A DNA stretch of 64,000 nucleotides from Pumilibacter intestinalis (GCF_943193005.1 NZ_CALPCH010000007.1:46780-110779); one strand, 5' to 3'. Shown: positions 16,649 to 24,537, counted from the first letter of the stretch. Notes: generated from the sequence alone by a model not told the origin. A program made the numbers and translations.

Positions 16649-16684
16649 GTCATTGCGAGGGCACTTGTGCCCGTGGCAATCTCA
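16649..16684 (-). repeat. Single CATTGCGAG-type hairpin repeat
   Basis: One copy lies between the protease gene and ung: GTCATTGCGAG, an inner stem GGGCAC-TTGT-GCCC, then GGCAATCTC and a diverged CATG end. It is the same family as the repeats at 10.5, 18.6, 20.5, 21.8, 46.9 and 63.7 kb. Confidence 0.75.
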
Positions 16685-16708
16685 GCCATGGAGCCCGTAC
16701 AATTACGT

Positions 16709-17419
16709 TTACACCCGTATAATTTTGCCGCCGTAGTAAGGCGCGAGTCCGCCGTCTACGTTCGCCCAGTCTATGGGAGCCATGCCGTGCTCGGCAAGAA
16801 ACTCGTTCGCCTTGGAAAAATGTTTGCAACCGAAAAATCCGCGGCTCGCCGAGAGCGGACTCGGATGCGGCGAGGTGAGCACCAAATGCCGCGCGGCTAT
16901 GAGCGGCTTTTTGGAACCCGCGCCCGCACCCCACAAAATAAACACCATAGGCTTTTCGCGCTCGCTCAGAGCCACGGTTACCGCGTCGGTGAATTTCTGC
17001 CAACCAATCGCGCTGTGCGACTGCGGCGTGGCTTTGCGCACGGTGAGAGTTGCGTTCAATAGCAGTACGCCCTGTTCTTCCCAACCGAGCAAAGTGCCGC
17101 TGTTCGGCATTTTCACGCCTATATCGTTCTCTATCTCTTTGTAAATGTTCACGAGCGAGGGCGGAAGCTGTATGCCGTTATTCACCGCAAACGCAATCCC
17201 GTTTGCCTGTCCGTCACCGTGGTACGGGTCTTGCCCGAGTATTACAACCTTAACTTTGTTGTAATCCGCCATCTTAAGCGCACGAAATATAAGGTCATAC
17301 GGCGGAAACACCGTATGCTTTCGATACTCCTCGTCCACCTTTTCGAACAACTGCTCGAAATACGGAGCTTCGAACTCTTTTTTGAGGACCTCGTCCCACG
17401 AATTTCCTATTTTAATCAT
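16709..17419 (-). CDS. ung: Uracil-DNA glycosylase, family 1
   Basis: Ung removes uracil from DNA to start base-excision repair. The protein (about 236 residues) has the water-activating motif GQDPYHGDGQANG (near residue 63), the central GVLLLNATLTVRKATPQSHS block and the DNA-intercalating HPSPLSASRGFFG loop (His near 181). The start is ATG 17419 (MIKIGNSWDEVL), for three reasons: GGCGGAG lies nine bases upstream, homologues begin here, and the alternative ATG at 17437 lies upstream of the predicted transcription start. Confidence 0.95.
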   Translation of the reverse strand: MIKIGNSWDEVLKKEFEAPYFEQLFEKVDEEYRKHTVFPPYDLIFRALKMADYNKVKVVILGQDPYHGDGQANGIAFAVNNGIQLPPSLVNIYKEIENDIGVKMPNSGTLLGWEEQGVLLLNATLTVRKATPQSHSAIGWQKFTDAVTVALSEREKPMVFILWGAGAGSKKPLIAARHLVLTSPHPSPLSASRGFFGCKHFSKANEFLAEHGMAPIDWANVDGGLAPYYGGKIIRV

Positions 17420-17438
17420 TTTCAACGTCTCCGCCATA

Positions 17439-17467
17439 ATTGTAACACAGACGCAAAAAAAAATCAA
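17439..17467 (-). promoter_or_regulatory. Sigma-A promoter of ung
   Basis: On the minus strand TTGATT (17462-17467) and TACAAT (17439-17444) are 17 bases apart. It is back to back with the promoter of the small XRE gene; the two -35 boxes are 12 bases apart. Confidence 0.7.
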
Positions 17468-17479
17468 GTTATTGTTTAC

Positions 17480-17508
17480 TTGACAAAAACCCGACTATGC
17501 TATATTAT
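17480..17508 (+). promoter_or_regulatory. Sigma-A promoter of the small XRE regulator
   Basis: TTGACA (17480-17485), 17 bases, TATTAT (17503-17508). The predicted transcription start is at about 17514-17516 and the ATG at 17520, leaving only 4-6 leader bases. Confidence 0.8.
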
Positions 17509-17519
17509 CATAGTGTATT

Positions 17520-17723
17520 ATGAATTTTGCAAACAACTTAAAAAATTTGCGTACCGAGCGAGAGATGACTCAAGCGGATTTGGCGCAAGCATTAAGCACA
17601 ACCGAGAAAACGATTTCTCATTGGGAAACAGGCTATAGCGAACCCTCGATATCTCAACTCGTAACTATCGCGGACTATTTCGACGTATCTTTAGACGAAC
17701 TGGTCGGCAGAGATTTTAATTAA
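17520..17723 (+). CDS. Small XRE-family regulator
   Basis: The 67-residue protein is essentially a single Cro/C1-type helix-turn-helix domain (TQADLAQALSTTEKTISHWE). The ending DYFDVSLDELVGRDFN is typical of short stand-alone XRE regulators in Clostridia. No operon partner is visible. It has a strong promoter but no Shine-Dalgarno site and a predicted leader of only a few bases, so it is probably read from a near-leaderless mRNA. The promoter lies back to back with that of ung, so the protein could control both, but this is inference. Confidence 0.85.
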   Translation: MNFANNLKNLRTEREMTQADLAQALSTTEKTISHWETGYSEPSISQLVTIADYFDVSLDELVGRDFN

Positions 17724-17742
17724 ATTTATCAACTATTATGTA

Positions 17743-17803
17743 GTACCGTGCCTTTCCGTCGGCAAAAGGGCAACCCGAGCGGAAAGGCATTTATCTTTGG
17801 TAC
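17743..17803 (+). terminator. Long hairpin after the small XRE gene
   Basis: TGCCTTTCCG (17749-17758) pairs with CGGAAAGGCA (17780-17789), and GTACC (17743-17747) with GGTAC (17799-17803) outside it. It lies between convergent genes and lacks a good T-run, so terminator function is only likely. Confidence 0.5.
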
Positions 17804-17842
17804 AAGTTTAATTTGCGCAGTAGGTTAAAAAATTATTCGCGC

Positions 17843-18184
17843 TTAAGAAACAAAATTTACGGCTTTCAGCATTATATCCAAAAGCACGCCGTCGCGCAGA
17901 GAATAGAAAGATATCTTTCCTTGGCGGCGCACTTTTACCGCGCCTATGGTTTTTAAGTTACGGAGTTGGTGCGAAACGGTGGTTTGATTTATGCCGAGAC
18001 TCATGCTCAAATCGGTTACGCACATTTCCGATATGCTCAAAGCCGAAATGAGTTTCAACCTCGTTTCGTCGCCGAGCGCGGAAAAAAATTCGCTCATCGC
18101 GCTCAGCGCGTCCTCTTTGGGCACGTAACTGCGCACAAGCTCGAGCGTTTTGTTGTCTATAAGCAATCTTTCTTCTCTAAGCAT
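17843..18184 (-). CDS. ArsR/SmtB-family regulator
   Basis: The 113-residue protein is a winged helix-turn-helix of the ArsR type: FFSALGDETRLKLISAL, then EMCVTDLSMSLGINQTTVSH and a wing KVRRQGKISFYSL. The CVTD segment sits where the alpha-3 metal-binding Cys-x-Cys motif lies in ArsR/CadC. Only one cysteine is kept, so metal sensing is uncertain. Such proteins repress metal-resistance or other stress genes, but no transporter or resistance gene is adjacent. AGGAGG precedes the ATG. A small gene is transcribed divergently. Confidence 0.88.
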   Translation of the reverse strand: MLREERLLIDNKTLELVRSYVPKEDALSAMSEFFSALGDETRLKLISALSISEMCVTDLSMSLGINQTTVSHQLRNLKTIGAVKVRRQGKISFYSLRDGVLLDIMLKAVNFVS

Positions 18185-18288
18185 AATCGCCGCCTCCTAT
18201 GAATATATTTTAATACAAACATACGTATCGGGCAAGCGTAAACACAATACCGTTTTTGTCGCCGTCCCGCGACTTTTGGAGAAAAACA

Positions 18289-18525
18289 GTGAACCAAGAC
18301 GATATCTACAATTTGCTTTTGCTTATTCTTCTTATGAGCAACGAACGCGAAAACGACGTCGAACAAACCAACCGTTCGACGCGCGGTTCTCTCAACGAAC
18401 TTATAATTGCATCTATGCTAATAAGCAGTTGCAACAATCCCTCTGCGGACGCCGCAAACGCTCTCTCGGGCAATTCGTCTTGCCGTTGCCGCAACAATAA
18501 TAATAATACAAATACTACGTTTTAA
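18289..18525 (+). CDS. Small protein with Leu-rich start and Cys/Asn-rich tail
   Basis: I do not recognise a family with confidence. The 78-residue protein starts at GTG 18289, chosen because TGGAGA lies about nine bases upstream. It has a short leucine run (LLLLILLMSN, residues 7-16), a middle NELIIASMLISS, and a low-complexity ending with SSCRCR and a five-Asn run. The hydrophobic stretch is too short for a normal membrane segment; an amphipathic membrane-associated peptide is possible. It is divergent from the ArsR gene. The Asn run is encoded by an AAT repeat that could vary in length. Confidence 0.55.
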   Translation: MNQDDIYNLLLLILLMSNERENDVEQTNRSTRGSLNELIIASMLISSCNNPSADAANALSGNSSCRCRNNNNNTNTTF

Positions 18526-18546
18526 CGTTAACGTAATTTCTCTCGG

Positions 18547-18745
18547 CTGAGATTGCCGCGCGGCTACGCCGCTCGCAATGACAGGTTTTTGGGGTGCGTG
18601 TCATTGCAAGGGAGTGAAACGAGCGTGGCAATCCCCTACATGGAACATGTAAAGTCACTGCACATTTCTCTCGGCTGAGATTGCCGCGCGGCTACGCCGC
18701 TCGCAATGACATGGGAGAACGGAACAGATTGCCGCTCACAATGAC
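18547..18745 (+). repeat. Cluster of CATTGCGAG-type hairpin repeats
   Basis: Four copies fill the gap before the argS 3' end: forward at about 18549-18583, inverted at about 18600-18643, forward at about 18674-18711, and a shortened one at about 18726-18745. The first and third are nearly identical (GCGCGGCTACGCCGC inner hairpin) and share a CTCTCGGCTGAGATTGCC lead-in, so one is a recent duplicate. Nothing else is seen in the 270-base gap apart from the hairpin at 18759-18790. Confidence 0.8.
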
Positions 18746-18758
18746 GGTTTAACAGCGC

Positions 18759-18790
18759 GGCGGGCGTAGATGCGCCGCTATACGCCCGCC
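18759..18790 (-). repeat. Hairpin directly after argS (second repeat family)
   Basis: GGCGGGCGTA (18759-18768) pairs perfectly with TACGCCCGCC (18781-18790) around a 12-base loop. It lies five bases beyond the argS stop, so it may terminate or stabilise that transcript, although it lacks a T-run. A related sequence follows ychF at 20561-20627. Confidence 0.7.
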
Positions 18791-18794
18791 TGAT

Positions 18795-20492
18795 TTACAT
18801 TTTTTCGGGAGCTTTAATGAGCAACAAATTCAAACCGTTCTTAAGCGTGGACTTTACGCAGGCAGTCAAAAGCAACCGAGCGTCGGTTGTTTTTTTGTCT
18901 TGGGTAACAACCCTGTGCCCAATATAAAAGCGGTTGAAAGTTTGCGCCAAATCCAAAAGATAGCGGGCAATAAGGCAAGGTTCGTACTTTTCGGCGGCTT
19001 CGGATACCACCGCTTCGAAGCGAGCGAGTTGAGTTATAACGTCTATGCTTTCGTCGTCGCAAAGAGCCGTGAAATCCACCTCTTTGCCGCCCGAATACGA
19101 ATACTCCGCCTTTTTCAAAATCGACGAACAACGCGCGTGCGTGTACTGCAAATAAGGCGCGGTTTCGCCCTCGAAGGAAAGCGATTTATCGTAGGAAAAA
19201 ACCATATCTTTTATGCGCGAGGTGGACAACGCCGAAAACACTATCGCTCCTACGCCCACAGCTTCCGCCACGGCGGACTTATCGGCAAGGTCGGGGTTCT
19301 TTTCGGCTATTATCTTTTCGGCTTTGGCAACCGCCGTGGAGAGCACGTCTTTGAGCAAAACCACGTTGCCCTTGCGCGTGGAAAGAGCTTCCCCGCCCTC
19401 CAAACTCACCATGCCGAACGGCACGTGAACGCAGTTATGTGCCCACGGTTTTCCGAGCTTTTCGAGCACCTTGAAAACCTGTTTGAAATGCAAATTTTGC
19501 TGATACGCAACAACGTACAAGCACTTGTAAAAATCGTAAGTATCGTGCCTGTATACGGCGGCGGCGAGGTCGCGCGTGGCATACAAAGTCGCGCCGTCTT
19601 TTTTAAGAATAAGACAGGGCGGCATGCCCTCGGCTTCGAGGTCCACCACCTTTGCGCCCTCGCTCTCGGTAAGCAGTCCCTTTTGCTCGAGCTCGTCTAT
19701 AACGGGCTGCATTTTGTCGTTATAAAAACTTTCGCCCGCGTAGGAGTCGAACGTAATGCCGAGTCGGTCGTATATCTTTTGCACCTCTATTAGAGTAAGC
19801 TCTTTGAAACGCTCGAATATGCCCACGGCTTCGGCGTCGCCGTCCTCTATCTTTTTGAAATAATATCTGCCCTCGTCGTCAAGCTCGGGATTGTGTTCGG
19901 CTTCGGCGTGGAAACGCACGTAAAGCTCCATAAGTGCGGTAACTCCGCGCTTTTGTATATCCTCGTCGTTACCCCAACGCTTATATGCCGAAACGAGCTT
20001 GCCGAACTGCGTGCCCCAATCGCCCAAATGATTTATGCCCACGGTTTTGTAGCCGAGGTAATCGAAGATGCGGTAAAGCGAGCCGCCTATGGCTGTGGTG
20101 AGCAAGTGCCCTATGTGGAAGGGCTTCGCTATGTTTATAGACGAATAATCTATGCAAACGGTTTTTCCGAGCGGCGCGTGCGGCGCAAAAGTTTCGCCCT
20201 TTGCGGCAATCTCGTTGAGAGTGCCCGCCGCCAAAAACGCGCGGTTGAGCTTAAAATTGAGATAGCCCGCAACCGACTCCGCCGACTCTATTTCGGGCGG
20301 CAGTTTTATTTCGGCTTTGAGTTTATCCGCAATGGCGTTTGGCGACGTGCGCAACGCTTTGGAAAATCGGAAGCACGGCAAGCAATACTCGCCGTTTTCG
20401 CGTCTGGGCGGAACGGAAATCGCGGCGTAAATTTCTTCTTCCGACACTCCGTCTATTTTCACTGTTTGAGATATTATTTTTCTGTAATCCAT
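18795..20492 (-). CDS. argS: Arginyl-tRNA synthetase
   Basis: ArgS charges tRNA-Arg and is a class I synthetase. The 565-residue protein has the N-terminal Add-1 domain, the catalytic start SSINIAKPFHIGHLLTT (HIGH motif near residue 124), the insertion and KMSKS-equivalent region around STRKGNVVLLKDVL, and the C-terminal DALR anticodon-binding domain (YLQYTHARCSSILKKA onward). The GAGGAA ribosome site precedes ATG 20492. The gene lies 138 bases downstream of ychF on the same strand, with repeats between them. Confidence 0.96.
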   Translation of the reverse strand: MDYRKIISQTVKIDGVSEEEIYAAISVPPRRENGEYCLPCFRFSKALRTSPNAIADKLKAEIKLPPEIESAESVAGYLNFKLNRAFLAAGTLNEIAAKGETFAPHAPLGKTVCIDYSSINIAKPFHIGHLLTTAIGGSLYRIFDYLGYKTVGINHLGDWGTQFGKLVSAYKRWGNDEDIQKRGVTALMELYVRFHAEAEHNPELDDEGRYYFKKIEDGDAEAVGIFERFKELTLIEVQKIYDRLGITFDSYAGESFYNDKMQPVIDELEQKGLLTESEGAKVVDLEAEGMPPCLILKKDGATLYATRDLAAAVYRHDTYDFYKCLYVVAYQQNLHFKQVFKVLEKLGKPWAHNCVHVPFGMVSLEGGEALSTRKGNVVLLKDVLSTAVAKAEKIIAEKNPDLADKSAVAEAVGVGAIVFSALSTSRIKDMVFSYDKSLSFEGETAPYLQYTHARCSSILKKAEYSYSGGKEVDFTALCDDESIDVITQLARFEAVVSEAAEKYEPCLIARYLLDLAQTFNRFYIGHRVVTQDKKTTDARLLLTACVKSTLKNGLNLLLIKAPEKM

Positions 20493-20510
20493 TTTTCAGT
20501 TCCTCATGTA

Positions 20511-20549
20511 TGAGATTGCTTCGCTCGTTTCACTCGCTCGCAATGACGT
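20511..20549 (+). repeat. Single CATTGCGAG-type hairpin repeat upstream of argS
   Basis: TGAGATTGC, an inner hairpin around TTCGCTCGTTTCACTCGCTC, then GCAATGACGTG. It lies about 20 bases from the argS start, so it would be in or next to the argS leader. Confidence 0.75.
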
Positions 20550-20560
20550 GTAAGTGTAAA

Positions 20561-20627
20561 GGCGGGCGGAGAGCGGTGCAGATACGCACAAGCACGCAGT
20601 GCGTAGATGTGCCGCTATACGCCTGCC
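20561..20627 (-). repeat. Long nested hairpin directly after ychF (second repeat family)
   Basis: GGCGGGCG pairs imperfectly with CGCCTGCC, GCGGTGCA with TGTGCCGC, and an inner ACGCAC with GTGCGT. It shares GTAGATG(C/T)GCCGCTATACGCC(C/T)GCC with the hairpin after argS and lies four bases beyond the ychF stop. Confidence 0.65.
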
Positions 20628-20630
20628 GTT

Positions 20631-21719
20631 CTATACGTTGAAACGGAACAACACCACATCCCCGTCCCGCATAACGTATTCCTTGCCTTCGCTGCGCACT
20701 TTGCCTTTCTCTTTGGCTTGATTGAAGCCGCCTAAAGCAACAAGGTCTTCGTAAGAAACAATTTCGGCGCGTATAAAGCCTTTTTCGAAATCGGTGTGTA
20801 TCTTGCCCGCCGCCTGCGGCGCTTTGGTGCCCTGCTCTATGGTCCAAGCGCGCACCTCTTTTTCACCCGCGGTTAAATAGCTTATCAGTCCGAGCAACGA
20901 GTAGCCCGCTTTTATCACCCTGTCGAGTCCCGACTCGGTAAGTCCGAGGTCGCGGCTGAGTTCTTCGCGGTCGGCGTCGTCGAGCGTTGAGAGGTCCTCT
21001 TCGGCTTTGGCGCAAATTTCCACCGTTTGCGCTCCCTCGCCCGCGGCAAACTCGCGAACTTTATCAACGTAGGCGTTGGGCTTTCCTATTTCCGACTCGC
21101 TAATGTTGGCGCAGTATATAACGGGTTTTGCGGTAAGCAAAAAGAAATCGCGAGTCATTTCTTTTTCTTCGTCGGTTAGCTTAAGCGTGCGAGCGGTTTT
21201 GCCTTCTTCGAGAACGCTCTTTATTTTCTTGAGCAACGCGGCTTCTTCGGCGTATTTCTTCTCGCCGGTTTTAACGTATTTCTCGGCTTTGTCGAGTCGC
21301 TTACTCACCGTTTCGAGGTCGCTGAGCACAAGCTCGAGATTTATTGTTTCTATATCGCGCAACGGGTCTACGCTCCCGTCTACGTGTATAACGCCCGTGC
21401 CGCCGAAACAGCGCACCACATGCACTATGGCGTCCACCTCGCGAATATGCGAAAGAAACTTGTTTCCGAGCCCCTCGCCCTTAGACGCGCCTTTTACAAG
21501 CCCCGCTATGTCTACAAACTCGAGCACCGCCGGCGTAACCTTTTTGGTGTTGTACATCTTTGCAAGCACCGCAAGCCTGCTATCCGGCACGGCAACCACG
21601 CCCACGTTGGGTTCTATGGTGCAAAACGGATAGTTCGCGCATTCCGCGCCCGCTTTTGTAATCGCGTTGAACAGCGTGCTTTTTCCTACGTTCGGAAGTC
21701 CCACTACTCCTAATTTCAT
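20631..21719 (-). CDS. ychF: Obg-like ATPase YchF
   Basis: YchF is a ribosome-associated P-loop ATPase of the TRAFAC class, linked to stress and translation control. The 362-residue protein has G1 GLPNVGKSTLFNAITKAG (residues 5-22), the switch region FVDIAGLVKGASKGEGLGN, a coiled-coil insertion (about 130-200), the YCANISE NxxE-type variant of the nucleotide motif that explains ATP preference, and a C-terminal TGS domain (about 275-362) ending DGDVVLFRFNV. AAGGGA precedes the ATG. Confidence 0.97.
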   Translation of the reverse strand: MKLGVVGLPNVGKSTLFNAITKAGAECANYPFCTIEPNVGVVAVPDSRLAVLAKMYNTKKVTPAVLEFVDIAGLVKGASKGEGLGNKFLSHIREVDAIVHVVRCFGGTGVIHVDGSVDPLRDIETINLELVLSDLETVSKRLDKAEKYVKTGEKKYAEEAALLKKIKSVLEEGKTARTLKLTDEEKEMTRDFFLLTAKPVIYCANISESEIGKPNAYVDKVREFAAGEGAQTVEICAKAEEDLSTLDDADREELSRDLGLTESGLDRVIKAGYSLLGLISYLTAGEKEVRAWTIEQGTKAPQAAGKIHTDFEKGFIRAEIVSYEDLVALGGFNQAKEKGKVRSEGKEYVMRDGDVVLFRFNV

Positions 21720-21830
21720 TTGCTTTGTCCCTTTGAAATTTTTCTACACACAAGTATACAACAATTCGGGCGCAAACGCAACTCTTTTCTCATGCTTGCA
21801 ATATGTATGGCAACCGCCGCTTTCTCATGT

Positions 21831-21920
21831 TTGAGATTGCTTCGGGCACAAGCGCCCTCGCAATGACGTTTTTCCACACGTCATTGCGAGCGAGCACCGC
21901 GAGCGCGGCAATCTCCTACA
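21831..21920 (+). repeat. Inverted pair of CATTGCGAG-type hairpin repeats
   Basis: The forward copy (about 21831-21867: GAGATTGC, GGGCACAAGCGCCC, GCAATGACG) and inverted copy (about 21879-21915: CGTCATTGCGAG to GGCAATCTC, then CTACATGAAGC) face each other across an 11-base spacer. Outer ends TCTCATGTTTGAG and CTACATGA show that the family continues past the ATTGC core. Confidence 0.8.
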
Positions 21921-21941
21921 TGAAGCATATACGGTATACAA

Positions 21942-21969
21942 AAAGAAGCGTTTGCAAAAACGCTTCTTT
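21942..21969 (-). terminator. Rho-independent terminator of the 125-residue protein gene
   Basis: On the minus strand AAAGAAGCGTTT and AAACGCTTCTTT form a 12-bp stem with a 4-base loop, followed by TTTTTG. It lies 15 bases beyond the gene stop. Confidence 0.85.
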
Positions 21970-21984
21970 CTCCTAAACCTGCCG

Positions 21985-22362
21985 TTATTCGTTAACGTAG
22001 TTGTTTTCGGTAACCCATGCGGCTATTATCTTCTTTAGTTCTTTGTTGTATTTCTCGCTGAGCGCGTAGTATTCGTTCCACTTGGAACTCATTGCGCTTT
22101 GAGCTTTATCGAGCGCGGCTTTGAGCTCGAACATGTGCTTGAAGCGTTCGTCGAGCGCGGCTTTGAGCTCGTTGTATCTTTCGTCGGCAGTCTTTTGTTC
22201 GCCCTCTATGAGATAGTTGCCGTCTACGCGTTCCGCCTTTTGCGGCATAACCTTAACCACGAGGGAGTCGAGCTGTGCAAGAGGGGGCTTTTCCGCTTTC
22301 TTTACGGGTGCGGGCACGAGAGCCGCCACAGCCATTACGGCAGTTGCAAGAGTTTTTACCAT
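21985..22362 (-). CDS. Small exported coiled-coil protein of unknown function
   Basis: I do not recognise a family. The 125-residue protein begins with a short basic and hydrophobic stretch (MVKTLATAVMAVAALVPAP) that could be a signal peptide, then a Pro/Lys linker and a helical, probably coiled-coil region (residues 55-120). ELKAALD occurs twice, 14 residues apart (two heptads), and the DNA behind it is an exact 21-bp direct repeat (22109-22129 and 22151-22171), so the coil grew by a recent duplication. It ends in polar residues with no cell-wall anchor. The gene has its own terminator and AAAGGA ribosome site. Confidence 0.7.
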   Translation of the reverse strand: MVKTLATAVMAVAALVPAPVKKAEKPPLAQLDSLVVKVMPQKAERVDGNYLIEGEQKTADERYNELKAALDERFKHMFELKAALDKAQSAMSSKWNEYYALSEKYNKELKKIIAAWVTENNYVNE

Positions 22363-22449
22363 AAAAAATACCGTCCTTTAATTTTTATTGTAACCTTAGT
22401 ATTTTTCGCCATTGGTAAAATTATACAATGATTTGAAAAAAAATTTTTT

Positions 22450-24462
22450 TCAGTCGCAAAGCTCGAAAGAAACCCTGTCGCCCGTTACCTTGGAAACTAC
22501 TATATTCAACTCGTCGCCCAGCTTAAAAGTGTGCATGGGGCTGTCAAGTCTGAAAAGGTCGGGATTGAACACGTAACCCTCGCCCGGCAGGTTCTCGGTA
22601 CGCACGAGCCCCTCCACAGTGTTCTCGAGCTCCACGAATATGCCCCATTCGGTAACGCCCGAAATCACTCCCGAGTACCGCTCGCCCACTTTGCCGCGCA
22701 TATAGTCGGCTTTTTTGAGGTCGTCAACCTTGCGCTCGGCGGTTTCGGCGAGCTTTTCGCGGTCGCTCGAATGTTTGCTCACCTCGGCAACCGTATCGGC
22801 GTACTTTTTGAAAACCTTATCCCCGCCGCGCAAAAAGTCTTTTATTATGCGGTGTATCATGAGGTCGGGATATCGGCGTATGGGCGACGTGAAATGACAG
22901 TAATACGGTGCGGCGAGTCCGAAATGCCCTATGTTGTTGGGTTCGTACGTGGCTTTGCTCATACTGCGCAGAGCAACGCGGTTAACAACGCCCGCAACTT
23001 TATCGTCGAGCGAGGAGAGAAAGCGGGCGAAATCTATGCTTTGCGGCGCGTTTACGTTGCCGCGGAAAGTAAGTCCCAACGCCGAGGCGAACCCTATGAG
23101 AGTTTGCACCTTTTCGGCGGGCGGCACTGCGTGCGCCCTAAACACAAACGGCGCTTTCTCCTTAACGAACCGTTCGGCAACCGTTTCGTTGCACGCAAGC
23201 ATGAATTCTTCTATAATCTTGTGCGACACGAGCTGAGTATAACGCGCAACGTCGGTAACGCGCCCCTCTTCGTCAAGCACTATTTTGCACTCGGGAATAT
23301 CGAATTCGATGTTGCCGCGAGCCGTGCGCTTGTTTCTCAAAAGCTCGGCGAGCGTTTTCATCTCACTAAGCATGGGAACGAGAAAGGCGTACTTTTCGCA
23401 AAGTTCTTCGTTGCCGTCGAGTATCTGCGCCACGTTTGAATAGGTCATGCGTGCGGCGGAGCGTATCACGCCCTCGCTAATCTTGTGCCGCACCACGTTG
23501 CCCAAATTGTCTATATACATTATCACCGACAGCGTGAGCCTGTCCTCGCCCTCGTTGAGCGAACATATTCCGTTAGACAGTTTTTCGGGCAACATGGGCA
23601 AAACCCTGTCGGGAAAGTAAACGCTCGTGCCGCGCGAATAGGCTTCACGGTCGAGCTTGCTTCCCGCCCGAACGTATTCGGCTACGTCGGCTATGTGCAC
23701 GCCCAAACGCCACTGCCCGTTATCGAGCTTTCGCACCGTCACGGCGTCGTCGAAATCGCGCGAGTCGTCGCCGTCTATGGTGATGATAAGCTCGTCGCGA
23801 AAGTCCTTTCTGCCCTCGAGCATTTCGTGAAGCACGCTGTCGGGCACTGCCGCCGCCTCCTCTGTAACGGCGTGCGGAAACTCCTCGCGCAAGTCGTACG
23901 AGCGTATTATGCTCAGTACGTCCACGCCCGACTCGTCGGGATAGCCGAGCACCTCGATTACCTCGCCGTCGGGTCGGCGCAAAGGCGGATAACTCAATAT
24001 TTTCACCACCACTTTCTCGCCGTCGCGCGCGCAGCCGCTACGCTCGGCTTTAACGAATATATCCGTTCCCAAGCGGGGATTGTCGGCAACCACCACGCCG
24101 AAATTGCCTTCCGCGTGAAACGTGCCCACAATGCTTTCGTTGGCGCGTTCGATTATCTCTATAACTCGCGCCTCGCCGCCGCCACGGCTGTTGCCCGTGC
24201 GCTCGCATATAACGCGGTCGCCTCCGAGCGCGGTGTTCATGTCGCGGGCGGGTATAAACACGTCTTCGCCGCCGTCGTCGCGTATCAAAAAGCCGAAGCC
24301 CTTGCCGCTCGCGTCTATCCTGCCCTGTATGAGTTCGCGTGCGGGCTTGCCTTTGGCCGCAAGCGGTTTCTTTCTGTCGGTAGGTTTTTTAGTTGCGTTT
24401 CTTTCGGTTGCGGCGGGCTTGCGTTTTCCGCCCGCGAAACCTTTCTTTTTCTTTGCAGTCAT
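22450..24462 (-). CDS. rnr: Ribonuclease R
   Basis: RNase R is a 3'-5' exoribonuclease that degrades structured RNA. The 670-residue protein has a Lys-rich tail at the N-terminus, cold-shock-type OB domains (GKGFGFLIRDDGGEDVFIPARD, about residues 52-75), and the RNB catalytic domain with its aspartate cluster TIDGDDSRDFDDAV (about 230-243) and HIADVAEYV. It ends in an S1 RNA-binding domain (GEKY-type start GERYSGVISGVTEWGIFVEL). GGAG precedes the ATG. It lies downstream of secG, a frequent pairing in Firmicutes (secG-rnr-smpB); smpB is not found next to it here. Confidence 0.96.
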   Translation of the reverse strand: MTAKKKKGFAGGKRKPAATERNATKKPTDRKKPLAAKGKPARELIQGRIDASGKGFGFLIRDDGGEDVFIPARDMNTALGGDRVICERTGNSRGGGEARVIEIIERANESIVGTFHAEGNFGVVVADNPRLGTDIFVKAERSGCARDGEKVVVKILSYPPLRRPDGEVIEVLGYPDESGVDVLSIIRSYDLREEFPHAVTEEAAAVPDSVLHEMLEGRKDFRDELIITIDGDDSRDFDDAVTVRKLDNGQWRLGVHIADVAEYVRAGSKLDREAYSRGTSVYFPDRVLPMLPEKLSNGICSLNEGEDRLTLSVIMYIDNLGNVVRHKISEGVIRSAARMTYSNVAQILDGNEELCEKYAFLVPMLSEMKTLAELLRNKRTARGNIEFDIPECKIVLDEEGRVTDVARYTQLVSHKIIEEFMLACNETVAERFVKEKAPFVFRAHAVPPAEKVQTLIGFASALGLTFRGNVNAPQSIDFARFLSSLDDKVAGVVNRVALRSMSKATYEPNNIGHFGLAAPYYCHFTSPIRRYPDLMIHRIIKDFLRGGDKVFKKYADTVAEVSKHSSDREKLAETAERKVDDLKKADYMRGKVGERYSGVISGVTEWGIFVELENTVEGLVRTENLPGEGYVFNPDLFRLDSPMHTFKLGDELNIVVSKVTGDRVSFELCD

Positions 24463-24487
24463 TTTATTTCTCCGATATAAAAACGAA

Positions 24488-24511
24488 GAGCGGGTTATTG
24501 CTCGCCCGCTC
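24488..24511 (-). terminator. Hairpin between secG and rnr
   Basis: GAGCGGG (24488-24494) pairs with CCCGCTC (24505-24511). On the minus strand it is followed by TTCGTTTTTAT. It could end part of the secG transcripts before rnr. Confidence 0.7.
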
Positions 24512-24537
24512 TCCTCACGATTAGTTTGTTTTGCCTA

